Source: Hysterium pulicare CBS 123377 (lineage: Eukaryota > Ascomycota > Dothideomycetes > Hysteriales > Hysteriaceae). From it: a stretch of DNA of 64,000 nt. The stretch is taken from assembly GCA_000467715.1 (NCBI GenBank), contig AJFK01000776.1, forward strand, positions 1 to 64,000, in the 5' to 3' direction. Position 1 is the stretch's first letter, and the number at the start of each line of letters is the position of its first letter. The notes beneath the pieces are model-generated. The model was not told where the DNA came from. It ran no database searches and saw nothing but the letters and a program-made list of their open reading frames with translations. The position numbers were made by a program, and so were the translations under genes. Positions 24,126 through 35,703 of this stretch are shown piece by piece.

Positions 24126-24711
24126 ACTTTTTGCAATCATTGCAACCAAGTCGCGATATTTTTGATCAATACTTGGGACACTGGCGATTTTGCGCGTTCA
24201 AGCAGGCGATCTTTATCTTTGCTTTTGGTTCTTGGGGTTTGGGGCGCAAGATATGTACTTGGGGTTCTGGGGGTTAGATACCACGGATACTGGATACCCT
24301 TGGGATGAACGGACGGATGATATTATGTATTATTTAGGATTTGGATAGCGCTGAGGCGCTGTCGCATACTGAAACATATCTATGTACAGCTTCTTGAGGC
24401 AGATGACCTTCAACCCTTCTTTCTGCATACAGTGCTCCGATCACCATTAAATTAAGTGGATCTTGAATTTATCTTGCCGTCGCTCGAGATTTTGTCCCTA
24501 ACTTTTCAGGGCTCTTGCTTAGACTCTCGCAATTTACTCTATGGTTGTGAAGAGTAGAGCCTTAGCACTCGGGGGGTATAGAACGCCAAATCCATAATTT
24601 CCAGGCTAAGAATAATTCACCTTAGCATCCTGACAATGGCCCTGATGTGTATTCCATCCTCGCATTATGCGTCAATTCCGACTTCTGATATTCGAGGGAG
24701 TTGAAGTTACT
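24126..24711. other. Intergenic between convergent genes
   Basis: Shared 3' flank of the RING-PHD gene and MED22; only terminator/poly(A) functions are expected. Nothing else seen. Confidence 0.4.
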
Positions 24712-25325
24712 TCAACTCGTCCCATTGCTCCCGTAAACTTCATTCTGATCATCTTCTCTCTTTTCAGTATCAGCTTCCCTCGTCTTGACAAGGTTCTCGA
24801 TCAATTCGGCAACCCTCTTTGCATCGTTTTCGGATTTCGACGTTTCGGATGGTTTGGTGAGCGTGTCTATGCTGCCGAAGAGCCAAAGTTCTTGCATTTG
24901 GCGCGTCAGAGAGATGAGGTCTTCTGAGGCGCGAATCTAGCATCCGTCAACTTGAATTAGCATCTGACTCCCTTGGGTCTGATTCAGAAGGGGCCTAGAT
25001 GAAGGGGAATACCAAGGCGGCGGTTTCGTCTTTCATGTCGAGAGCGTTGTGAGAGGTCGTGTTGTAATCCGTACTCCCTATCGCGGCGGCCTCGAGGATG
25101 TTTTCGAAGCGCGTTATCATGTTTTTGGTCAGTTTGTTGATTTGCTCTGTTGTTTACGTCGACATCAGCTTCGGTTTGGAGGTCTCGAAGGGAGCTTGCG
25201 CGGATAGGCGCCAATGCAGGACAGCGGCTACTTTCCAAAGGAGAGCTTTGGAGGAAAGGAGGGGTAAAAGAGGAAAAGGCGATATTACCTGTCAAGCCAG
25301 CCGTATTCCTCAGTGTGGGATCCAT
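24712..25325 (-). CDS. med22: Mediator complex subunit 22 (Srb6 family)
   Basis: Small head-module subunit of Mediator, bridging regulators and RNA polymerase II. Join on the minus strand: 25325-25289, 25146-25013, 24936-24712, 131 aa. The spliced protein reads MDPTLRNTAGLTEQINKL, then RFENILEAAAIGSTDYN, DETAALIRASEDLISL and MQELWLFGSIDTL, the conserved MED22 pattern, ending in a charged Lys/Glu-rich tail. None of the long single-frame ORFs in this interval is the protein; it appears only after removing introns of 142 and 76 nt. Phases agree at both junctions. Confidence 0.88.
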
Positions 25326-27161
25326 GCTGTTATGGTGGTGATGTTTGGCTTTGTTGCGATGTGGAGCTGGTTTGGAGTTTCTTATCGATAAGGTTGGGTA
25401 TGCGTTTAACGTTTCCCATCCACCATTTTCGTAAGCGAGAGTGAAGGGGTGAATAGAGCGGAACTCCAGAATAAGTTTGAGGTTTATGGAGTGTATATAA
25501 TGAGCTACGCATAGTACAGGTGCATTGCTGGTGCCGAGAAAAGGTCGTCCCGTGTAGATAACCCAGTCCGCAGACTCTATGATCCAGTTTGCGGAGAAAA
25601 CCTCCCTTTACTGATCTATCCACGTGAACATGCTTCGTCTCTAGGTGACTGGACAACTCCCCAGCGACAAGATACTAATAGAGACTACCTAGATATTCGG
25701 TGCTGCAGTGTAATCAGCTGGAATCAAACCAGCAAACAATTTCTGACTTTGAGAAGCTGGGTCCCGTATGTGTCACTCCTCTTAATACTTTGGGGTAGAA
25801 TACGAAACAACAGATGGAGTGGTTTCAAAAATCGTAAACCTCTCTGGCGCGATCATCATTTTCGAGTCAAGATTCATGTCCATCTTCAGCGGCCGATTGA
25901 CGAGGCGGACAATCTACTGGGCTGATGCAGGCGACCGAAGACGCAGCTAGCTGGCGGTCGATTATGGATCAGGGTCCAATTATACGGTATCTTCCACTAT
26001 TCTGCGGGGGAACATGTGGAGACATTGTGAGAAGGGATCCAACGTTGACAGGTTTCAGATTCACTACCATAGGCAGAAAGCTGTCAACGGTTAGGGACCG
26101 TCTCGGAAGAAATACGACTGTAGCACCGAGCTAGGGACGTTTCAAGATGAAGAAAGGCCAGGTAGGTAGCTATCTTTGTCTAATGGAACACACGACCGAA
26201 TCAAGCGCCTTGACGAGGCATGGGTGTCCAAATGCATGTTGTGTAGCCATCGATATCAGCTGCCAGCTGGGCTACTGGAATGCGGACATGACGAACGGTG
26301 CTACAACAACGAGCTTTCGAAGATCGGTCTTGGTCCAGGCTGTTGTCGAGAAGGTGTGCTGGTGTGCTATGTCTGCTATTAGGCCATCTAGGTGTCCATT
26401 CCATTTGCACCGTTGTTGTTGCACAAGTGCAGGCGGTGGAAAAGGAGCTGCGAAAATAGAACGGGGAGCGATCGGAGAAACATTGGAGCCGAGGCGATTC
26501 GCTGGAGACCCGCCGAGCGATTTCGTCACTCTTCGCCCTGCCATGCTGCCTCACTAGACCGGTGCCAGTGCCCTGCAGTCGAGCAGTCCAACACCACACA
26601 CCATCGCCGCTTAGCTGCACCCCAATTCACCTCAGACTATTCTCCGGCAGGCCGTCCCTAAGCATTCTTCACGCTCGCCTTCGCCTTCACCTCCTCCCGT
26701 CGGTGCGTGGCCCATCTCGCGTCTGTGCGGCTTCTTATCGATTATCTCATCTACTCCTCCTTGGCGCCCCTAAAGCGAGAAGAGGCCAGCCATCGCGGCT
26801 TCGGTACACCTGCTGCTGCAAAACACGACGCGACACCCCGAACCAAGCGTCGATCTGACCACTCCATCAGAAACACTCGCGACTCGGCCGCCATTCACTC
26901 GCCCATCTGCCCTGTCGCACTGCAGCACCGACTTGTCATCTTCGGCCCTGTGCACGCTCGTTGCCCTCGCGAGTCCCCCCAGCCTCTCCCTCCCGTCATC
27001 CTGCCTGCGCGCCTTTCATCTGCCCGGACAACACCTCATCACCTCTCGACTTGGCACAAAACCATACATCTGACCTTGCGCCGGCCCTAGGAACCCACCG
27101 TCATTGCTCCGGAGGGTGTTGTCGCCCAGGCCGGAGTGGCGGGAGACACACTTCTTCTATT
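25326..27161. other. Intergenic / 5' leader region upstream of psy2
   Basis: This 1.8-kb stretch has no recognisable gene. The last 600 bp (from about 26,560) are strongly C-rich with few G on the plus strand, which looks like a long 5' UTR or promoter of the downstream PP4 subunit gene. Open frames on both strands here are low-complexity by-products of that composition. Confidence 0.45.
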
Positions 27162-30100
27162 ATGGCTCTGGCCGTCGCACCGGCAAACGATCGCAAGCGC
27201 GTAAAGGTTTACGAGCTGAAGAACAATGACTGGTTCGATAGAGGGACTGGATTTTGCCGGGGCGTCGTCGTCAATGTACGTATTGAGTTGGGGATGACAT
27301 CCGCTCTTACACCCTTCCCATCTCTGCGTAGCTATCTCTTTCCTGCCCACATATACTATGCGCCGAGGCTGACAAGTATGTCGTAAAGCAGGAGGAAGCG
27401 AAGATACTTGTCGCGTCAGAGGATGACCCTTCCCGACAACTGTTGGAGACAAGAATCTCGAAGGATGATGGCTACCAGAAACAGCAAGGTATTTACGGCT
27501 TGTCCGATGCCTGGATAAGGGCTTTTCGCTAAATGTGAACAGACACATTAATTGTATGGACTGAACAAAATGGCACGGATATGGCATTGAGTTTTCAGGA
27601 ACCGGAAGGCTGTGGAGCAATATGGTAGGAGATGAATCCCCCATCTTTCGTCCAGGCAGACACTGACTACGAGGAAGGGAATTCGTCAACGATATCCAGC
27701 AACGTCTTCAGTCTCATGCAGGAGCAGGTGAGCTTTTCATTCTACTCCTGACCGAATGCGAGGGCTAATAGATGCAGATGATGCCCTCTCGGAAGACGCC
27801 GTAGATAATATCAATCCCATTATGCTGCCACCTCCCGACCTTGGAAACCTCCCCGAATTGGAAATCATAATGCGCGCTGCGAACAATTCACCCCAGGGTC
27901 GTGAGGCTCTAGCGAAATTTGTCATCACTCAGGACTATATTACGAAATTGACCCCGTTGGTCGAAATGGCCGAAGACCTTGAGAGCCTTGCAGACCTCCA
28001 TCGGCTTTGCAGTATAATGAAAATGCTTATACTGCTCAACGACACGGCTATAATCGAGTATGTAGTCACAGACGATGTCGTTATAGGTGTAGTAGGTGCA
28101 TTGGAATGTAAGGATGACCTGCGAATAGAACATACTTTCAACATCGACTGATTTACTGTACAGACGATCCCGACTTTCCATGCCACAAAGCAAACCACCG
28201 GCAATACCTGTCTGATGAATCCAAATTCAAAGAGGTAGTCAAGATTGAGGAAGAGCAGATCAAAAAGAAGATTCATTACACCTATCGGTTGCAATATCTC
28301 AAAGACGTGGTATTAGCGCGCATTCTCGACGACCCAACGTTTTCAGTCCTAAATTCTCTCATCTTTTTTCATCAAGTCGACATTGTTCAGCATCTCCAGG
28401 CAAATGCAGCATTTTTGAAGGACTTGTTTGGCATTTTTGGCGCCGAGGAACATAGTTCTCATCGGAAAAAGGACGCTGTCTTGTTTATACAGCAGTGCTG
28501 CGCAGTAGCAAAGAGTCTCCAGGCCGCCGCTCGTGCGCAACTCTACCAAAACTTCATCGGCAACGGGCTACTGGATGTCATCCAATACGCGCTCAAGCAT
28601 CAAGACGCTGCGGTTCGTGTAGCGGGAACCGATATACTAGTTGCTCTTATCGATCACGATGCCTTGATGGTGCGGAGTTACATTTTCAAGGCAATCCAGG
28701 AGAAGACAAAACCTCTCACGGACACGCTGATTGAGCTGCTATTGATAGAGGTTGATCTAGGTGTAAAAGCCCAGATGGCAGATGCAATCAAAGTCCTGCT
28801 TGATCCGAATGCCAATTCGGCGTCGATAGAAGCGATTGGTCGGACCAACAGCGATTTTCTCGCCAAGGTGCGCGGCGCTATGCCATCGATACCGCAAACC
28901 GATTCATTCATTCAGAATTTCTATGACGAGTCTGCTAGGAAGCTTTTCCAGCCTCTGAAAGATCTAGAGGGGAGAGAGTCAAGTAAGCACACTTCACTCC
29001 ACTAATGTCTTGAAAAACTAACCCAAATATCTCAGTGGCCGATCTAAATATCCAAGATGTTTCTCTGTATGCACATTTGGTGGAGGTGCTCTGCTTTTTC
29101 ATTCGGCAGTATTCCTTCCGAAGTAAATTCTTTATCCTCTCCGAAGGACTCGCGGCTCGAGTGGCTCAGCTTATGCTGTGTCCCGAGAAGCACCTCAAGC
29201 TGAGTACGTATGCCGATTTTGTCTCTCTTGAATCTCGTTAACGGATCGTAGCGGCTCTGAAATATTTCCGAACTTGTATCGGATTGCACGACGAGTTCCA
29301 CAACCGTCAGATTATACAAAACCGACTCTTCGATCCTATACTGAATATACTTTATGAGACCATGCCGCGGGATAACTTACTCAATTCGGCCTGTCTCGAA
29401 CTTTTCGAGTTCATAAAACGCGAAAATATCAAACTCCTAGTCATTCATCTTGTTGAAACTTACCGGGAGAAGCTCCAGGAAATCACATATGTTGATACAT
29501 TCCAAAACCTAATACTCCGATACGACCAGATGCATGAACCTGTAACCACGCAGGAAGTCGACAACTCCTTTACCAGTGCAGAGAGCGAGACTCCGGCCCG
29601 AAATTCCTCCTTGGTGAACGGCGGTGGCCGATGGCAAGGCTTGAGGGAAGCGGATGCAGATGAAGAAGCTTACTTTAATGGCTCTGACGAGGAAGACGAC
29701 ACGTTACCGCGTTCCGCAAAGCCAGCAGTGAATGGAGCATCCCCGGTTCGTCCATTGGTCAATTACCCTGATGACGAAGTCGAGGACGAGACTATGGACA
29801 TCCTGGCTACAAGCGCGCCTACACTATCCTCGAACCATGCATCCACAACATCAGCTCAAACCCAGACCCCAGAGTTACGGAGCACAAAAAGTAACGCTCA
29901 AACAACACCTCCCACCCCACCTGAAAGGATATCCGAGAAGAGACGGCGCGAGGATGATGAAGAAGATGAACTGGCCAAGATCTCGACTTCGACAGCAAAA
30001 CGGCGAAGCTCCGTCAGCAGCAATTCAAGCACGACCAGTACCGGAAGCGTGCAGAGGCTGAGACGAAAGAGCACAATGAATGCTGCAAAAGATGGGGGCG

Positions 30101-30171
30101 GTGCGCCTAAGAAGATGTCAATATCGATAGGTCTAAAAAGCGGTGGTGGTGAAAGCACGGAGGGTGATTAG
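27162..30171 (+). CDS. psy2: Protein phosphatase 4 regulatory subunit 3 (Psy2/SMEK family)
   Basis: Regulatory subunit of PP4, guiding dephosphorylation of DNA-damage and other nuclear targets. Join 27162-27275, 27392-27488, 27543-27624, 27678-27727, 27778-28107, 28164-28982, 29036-29203, 29252-30171, 859 aa, normal for the family. The N-terminal PH/EVH1-like domain (KVYELKNNDWFDRGTG, ISKDDGYQKQQDTLIVW) is spread over the first four exons. The SMEK domain follows (DLGNLPELEIIMRAANNSPQ), then armadillo-like repeats with YDPDFPCHKANHRQYL. The C-terminal 200 residues are acidic, then Ser- and Lys/Arg-rich with likely nuclear signals. Seven introns of 48-116 nt all keep phase; the ATG is the first in exon 1. 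Confidence 0.95.
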
Positions 30172-30691
30172 ACACGGGCAGTAACAAATCAAGGGCGCCA
30201 TTTTCTGGGACTGGTAGATACCCTTGGACTAGCACAACGAGTTGTACGAAATGGAATGTTTGGCTGCACTAAGGCGTTTGCGTGGATGTGTTCAAAGGAG
30301 AAGGGTCAGGGCTGCGCCTGGTATGTGGGCGCCGTGATGGGTGTTGGGTTGAAGGACATGATTCCTTACCATGCCTCATGCTTCATCGAGGCAGGGGTTT
30401 TGGTGACTTGTATCATATACTCCCGTTTATGGGTGGACATCTCTGCAAATAGCTTGTTTGATGAATAAAAGCAAGTTCATTTGACAATTCAGTATACGCA
30501 CACTTCTATGCTGCCGGGTTTTTGTTACTCCGTGAATACCTAGGTAGGTATCCACAGTATTCAAATATTTAATTAAGAAACAAATGATTTGAAGCCTTGA
30601 TCACGCTTCCACGTGTTACCGCATCTCGCGTTGGAATCTTTCGTGCCCCTCTCTCCATCAACCCGCCTTCAAACTTCACTCAACACCCACC
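30172..30691. other. Intergenic, nothing recognised
   Basis: Between two plus-strand genes; it should include the psy2 3' UTR and the DHFR promoter. Confidence 0.4.
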
Positions 30692-31501
30692 ATGTCCGGA
30701 GCACCCCAATCTGCGCAATTCGAACCTCAATCGACATCACAGACTGCCAATTCAGTCAATCCCATGTCTCCGTCCCCCGTCATGCCGACCCCGAAGCCAA
30801 ATTCTCTTCCTCTGACTCTCATCCTAGCTGCAACGCCCTCCCTCGGCATCGGACGCGCAGGAGGTCTCCCATGGCCACCGCACAGGTCAGACATGCAATA
30901 CTTCGCTAGAGTTACGAAACGCGTCCCCGCCCAACTTGCAGCGCGAGGAGAGAAGAGAGCCCTAAATGCTGTGATTATGGGTCGCAAAACCTGGGAGAGT
31001 ATACCTACCAAGTTTAGACCGCTGGCAGGACGTGTGAATGTTGTTATTAGTGGGAGGGGGAATGTGGACGGGATTGATGCCGTCGGGGAAGTGCAAGGGA
31101 AAGAGAAGGAGCCGGTGTTGCTGGCTGAGAATTTGAGTTCTGCTCTGGAGATACTATCCTCGGAGACTCCACCGTCTTCTCCTGCCACTCTTCCCGCCGA
31201 CCTCTGTATTGGACGCGTTTTCATTATTGGCGGCTCTACTATCTACAAATCTGCACTGGAACTCGCGAATACCAAAAGCATACTATTAACGAAGATTGGA
31301 AAGGAGTATGAGTGTGATACACATTTTCCCCTAGATCCTGATGCGGATGATGGGAGAAGTAAGGGGTGGATTAGGAAAGAGAAGGAAAAGTTGGAGGAGT
31401 TTGTGGGCGAGGAGGTAGGGGAAGGAGTAAAAGAGGAGAAGGGCGTGCCCTTTGAGTTTTGTTTGTTCGTGAAGGACGGGAACGATGAAATACCAGCTTA
31501 A
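30692..31501 (+). CDS. Dihydrofolate reductase
   Basis: Reduces dihydrofolate to tetrahydrofolate with NADPH for thymidylate and purine synthesis. Single exon, 269 aa, starting at an ATG in CACCATG context. The first 35 residues are a Ser/Pro-rich extension. The enzyme begins at LTLILAATPSLGIGR; the substrate-binding segment GLPWPPHRSDMQYFARVT carries the acidic residue, and MGRKTWESIP, VVISGRG and VFIIGGSTIY follow. Compared with bacterial DHFR there are insertions between the strands and a Lys/Glu-rich loop near residue 230, as in other fungal DHFRs. It is one of the few intronless genes in the window. Confidence 0.95.
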   Translation: MSGAPQSAQFEPQSTSQTANSVNPMSPSPVMPTPKPNSLPLTLILAATPSLGIGRAGGLPWPPHRSDMQYFARVTKRVPAQLAARGEKRALNAVIMGRKTWESIPTKFRPLAGRVNVVISGRGNVDGIDAVGEVQGKEKEPVLLAENLSSALEILSSETPPSSPATLPADLCIGRVFIIGGSTIYKSALELANTKSILLTKIGKEYECDTHFPLDPDADDGRSKGWIRKEKEKLEEFVGEEVGEGVKEEKGVPFEFCLFVKDGNDEIPA

Positions 31502-31646
31502 TGAACGAGCGACGATTATATCCGTGAGAGGCCGGGCTAGATTGATGCAGAATTAATGTAAGTAAATCCCGTCTACCCAAGTCGTCAATGTAAAAGTTTC
31601 TCGGCTTTCATTGAATGAATATCCACGAGTGCGTCCTCTTGTTTGT

Positions 31647-33299
31647 TTAATACATATACTTCACCCTCCTCTCCACATTGTCCGGTGCATCAACCATCTC
31701 ACTCCCCTCAGGCTCTACCAAACCCTGCCTTTCCATCTTCTTATTCTCCCTAATAAGATACAGACTCAGCCCTACACTCAACACAGTAACTAGCAAGCAA
31801 AATGCTGCCGAAATCCACATCCCCTTTCTGTAGTACGGTTTCTCATCGGCTGGAAACACGTTCGTTCCCAGCAAAGGTCCACACTGTCCAATTGTCGCCA
31901 AAATCGTGTATCCACCAGCTCTTTTACTCTCCGTTGCATGCAGATTCGCCGTCCAAGCCAGTAAAAGCGCCACACTTGCGAAGATTTCGACACTCAGAAA
32001 TACGCCGAAGTATCGCGTCCCTACACCCTTGGTTGTGGCTTGAAGTACAAATCCGATGAAAGCGACAAAAGCAGCGAGGGCGCAGAAGGGCCCTCGCATT
32101 CGGTAGCGGTCCGAGAGGAAGGAGAGAAGGATGATTACGAAGAAGCAGAGCAGATAAGGTGGAGCGGAGAGGCCGTTTGATTGGATCTGGGTGAAGGCGC
32201 CCATTTCGCTGATGATGGTGGGAACGAATAGCGGAAGTGACGCGAACGAGACATTGCAAGAGAAGTACATTATGGCAGGGACATAACCTGGTTTGTATCA
32301 GCATGTTGATCGATCGAGAGAGCTGAGGTAGGAAGCAAGGGAACATACTTGTTGGATCCTTAAACGCCTCCAATAGTTCCCTAAATCGGACGCCGGACTT
32401 CGCGCTCCCTTCCTCCACCTTCTGGTTCCTCGCCACGAAAGCCGCAGCTACAGCCTTCTCCCGTTCATCCAAAAACCTCGCCTTGAGAATCGAATCCGGC
32501 AGAAAGAACCACGCCAGAATTGCAATGAAGCACGTCGGAACGCCTTCGATTACAAATAATACCTTCCAAGGCGCAACGCTCCCTCTTATCTGACTGATAC
32601 CGTAAGCCAGCGCTCCACCATACGCATTCGCCATCGCGGCGCCGGAAATGAAGATCCCGTGCCTGAAACCGACTTTTTCGCGTGGGTAGAAGTAGGTTAG
32701 GTAGAGTGGAACGCCTGGACCGAACATTGATTCTGCGATTCCGAGGAAGAAACGACTAGGTCGAGGTAATGGTTAGACAAAGTAAACGCATAGAGGAACT
32801 TGGAATAGGAAGAGAGAGCTACCAAGTCATCAATCCGCCCCAGCTGGAAGTCGTAGCTTGAATAGTAGCCACGAAGCCCCAAAAGAAGACAACGCAGGCG
32901 GCCCAGCGGTGGGGTGGGAATTGTTTCCAGCCTAGGATTGTCCATTGGAAAAGAATGTCTATGAGCACACCCCTCTCATCAGCATTGCATGACTTCTAGA
33001 CAGTAGTGTGCAGATTAGAACGTACAAGCTATATAGAAAAGCGTCCCCAACCAATTGTATCTATTCCCACTTAGATCGATGTCCTTGGTCATTCCAGCCA
33101 ATTTCGCATTTCCCAAGTTGGACCGATCGAGTACCGACAGCGAATATAAGACGAAAACTAAAGGTAGGAGATGCCAGTCGAGTTTACGGATCACGGCTGC
33201 TTCTTCAGCGAGGGTTATGGGGCTGGGCGGTGTCGTGTCTATAGAAACTTTCTCCATATATTGAGGAGTTTGAGCGTCTGGGTCGATCTTCTCCGCCAT
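31647..33299 (-). CDS. MFS transporter, anion:cation symporter (ACS) type
   Basis: Plasma-membrane carrier of the Tna1/allantoate-permease-like group, which import organic acids and vitamins such as nicotinate. Join on the minus strand: 33299-33026, 32958-32823, 32755-32349, 32287-31647, 485 aa, typical. Features: a cytosolic N-terminus, then RKLDWHLLPLVFVLYSLSVL with the conserved LDRSNLGNAK motif, RFFLGIAESMFGPG (MFS motif region) and FYPREKVGFRHGIF. About 12 hydrophobic helices are present and the C-terminus is hydrophilic. Introns are 67, 67 and 61 nt. It lies next to an FAD monooxygenase on the same strand, suggesting uptake of that enzyme's substrate; this is inference. Confidence 0.9.
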
Positions 33300-33801
33300 T
33301 TTGAACGGGGATATATTGTGAACTGTTCGAAAACGTATTTCTCAGGGCTTGGGGTTAGTATGAGTCAAAAGCGAAGCTGAAAGAACGGAGCGATTAGAAA
33401 CCACGAGGACCCAGGATGGCAGCTGGTTATCTACATGTCCTATTGCTGCTACTAGCCACTACTGGAGTATGAAACCTGGGACGAACAATGCACCCCGACC
33501 CCGTGCTACCCGGTTTGCATGAAGATGGTGGATGGGCGTATTTCTCTACTCGCTGGGGCTACTGTCGGCGTTCCCGTTATGCGGGGAAGGTTGTATCACG
33601 ATGTTAGGCAGGGGTTGGATTCGGTTAGTGGAAGTGTAGATCACGGAGACTTGATGCAAAGCTTGGTGAAAGCTTGAGGGAGCTTGGGGGGTTTGGATAG
33701 TAGAAAATATACGAGTTATTCAACAACACTTCTTCTGTATAGTACTAGAGACGAAAGCTCTTTCAAGTGATTTGTTTTCAGGCCTTCACACTCCAGGGGT
33801 T
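33300..33801. other. Intergenic, nothing recognised
   Basis: Spacer of 500 bp upstream of the transporter gene and downstream of the monooxygenase. Confidence 0.4.
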
Positions 33802-35180
33802 TCAAACATCTTTCGTCGCCCACTCCGGCCACACCTCCTCCTGCCTCGGTTTACTCGCCAGATCCCTATCCTTGATATGTTCTTCAAGCGGTAGGTCGCC
33901 AAACTGACTTCTATTCCCCATATCGACGCCTCTCTTCTGAATCGTCCTCGCATAAGCCATCGTCTCTCTCTTCCACGTCTCTCTCGACACCTTGCCCTCG
34001 ATCATATCCGCCAGAATCATAGCATCAAAAGCGGCTTGACTCGTGCTCGCTACTGTATGTGGCCGGAAGCCAGCAAGAGCATCCCCTATGAGCACAACCT
34101 TCCCGTCTAGGAACTGGTTTTCGGGAGAGATGACGTCGGTTATGGCTTGTACGAAGGGTTTTTTCGTTGCGCGTACGATCTCGGCAAATTGAGGAGGGAG
34201 CCTCTCTTTCGCTATGTGCCGTTGCTTTTCCCAGGGGTTGGGAGCTGTCTTCCCTGGAGGCATGGTGATGCGGTGGCGCTCGCCATCAATATCAGTCATT
34301 AGCTCCGCGAGCTCGGGTGATGGATTGTCGAGAGATTCGGAAGGGAAGTTGGTGTAGTAAACGAAGTTTATCAGGCGTTTCCCTGGCTCTAAAGTTCCAT
34401 TTTCACCGGGAATGAGATATGCCAAGATTTGAATGCCTGGGCCGTGGAAGAAGGTAAAACGTTCGCTGAAAGCTTCTCGAGCTTCATCCGAGACCGCTTC
34501 CTCTGGGATGGTTCCCCTCAGTGCGACATAGCCAGCGTACGTCCTCTGCACATTCGGTACCAGCTTGCCTCTCAGCGTTGAGCTGGGTCCATCCGCTCCA
34601 ACCACAAAGTCGGCCATCATACTGCCTTCCTTTCCCTCCGTAGTCTTATACATCACTTCAACCCTCCCGTCCTTCGCTTTCACGTCCGTGGCCATATGTC
34701 CATATAAATGCCTTGCCTGCCCATCCTCCTCCCGTTTCTCCGGCACCTTGCAATACTTACTCTTCACCCCATCGAAATTCGCCCGTAGCATATAATACAC
34801 CAGATCCCAGCTCGTCATATTCTGAACCATATCTGCCTTGTGCACAATCTTCCCCTCTTTATCCAGGTATTGGCGTCGCTGGGACGAACAGGCAAGCTCG
34901 CGACCACATCGATCATATTTCTTAAAGAAGCCGAGTGTGTCGCCTCCGGCTACTATGCCGGCGCCTTGGTTGTGGAGCAGAGGGGTCGGATGGCGCTCGA
35001 GGATTGTGATGTGGTGGCCGAGGGACTTGAGTGCTAAGCCGGTGCAGAGGCCGCCGAGGGAGCCGCCGACCTGGTGAACGTATTCAGTATCGAAGCTGCT
35101 TATGGTTGGATCCTTAGCCATACTACTACGATTGAGAGTTTATCTTTCACTCCTTGCGGAGGTCCGTTTAGCGCAGTCAT
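33802..35180 (-). CDS. FAD-dependent aromatic-type monooxygenase (PHBH fold)
   Basis: Flavoprotein hydroxylase related to salicylate and 6-hydroxynicotinate monooxygenases. Join on the minus strand: 35180-35124, 35070-33802, 441 aa. The true start is upstream of the long ORF: exon 1 encodes MTALNGPPQGVKDKLSIVV and joins exon 2 to give VVVGGSLGGLCTGLAL, the complete FAD-binding dinucleotide fold. The open frame at 35121 begins inside the 53-nt intron (GTATGG...CCAG) and would spoil this motif. The second FAD motif FVVGADGPSSTLR and third motif VVLIGDALAGFRPHT are present. Substrate is unknown. The adjacent MFS transporter and epimerase genes suggest a small catabolic or biosynthetic group. Confidence 0.88.
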
Positions 35181-35703
35181 TGTTCAATTCGTTGGCTAAT
35201 GGATCGGGTCTTTCAGCCAGGTTGGATTCTCGAAAAAAGGCCCACGGGTCAAGGTGGATTCGCAATGCGAAGTTCAACATGTTGTAGATGAAGACGGGGA
35301 GAGCAAGCAATATGAGAGGACCCGAGTATTGATTACGGAGAGACGGAGAGATGCAGATGAATTTTAATGACGTAGGTAAGAACTGCCGAGGAGTCGGATT
35401 TCCCCTGACCAGCTTCCTCGCTGCACGTCGACTTACCTGGTTCATGAACCGGAGGACCAGTTTGTTATGTCGATATCCAAGCCTTTGAAAGTGCTGGGAG
35501 GCAAATTGGAAACTGGATTAGGGATGCTGACTGCATGTCACGTGAAGTAAGATTTGAGTGCTACCTAAAATCCTAAGTGAAGATTACGACAGAAAGTGAA
35601 GGATCTAAAGGAGCGACATAAAATGCTCGGTTCTTAACCATAGTGTCTGCCAAAACTCATTACTTGTTCAAAGAAGAGGTTTGTCCGCTGTTGCTTACGG
35701 AAC
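35181..35703. promoter_or_regulatory. Divergent promoter region (monooxygenase / epimerase)
   Basis: The 523 bp between two divergent start codons of putatively co-working enzymes. It would be the place for a shared regulator site; no clear palindromic CGG-type motif was noticed. Confidence 0.35.

Noticed and set aside
24984-25325. Single 113-codon minus-strand ORF as a gene of its own
   Set aside because: Only its first 12 codons are genuine; the rest crosses intron 1 of MED22 and reads exon 2 in the wrong frame.
25694-25760. tRNA-like T-arm (GGAATCAAACCAGC) near 25,715
   Set aside because: No matching acceptor, D or anticodon arms could be folded around it on either strand.
26147-27090. 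Overlapping long open frames on both strands before psy2
   Set aside because: Compositional: C-rich leader sequence free of stops in several frames, no family resemblance, no splice logic.
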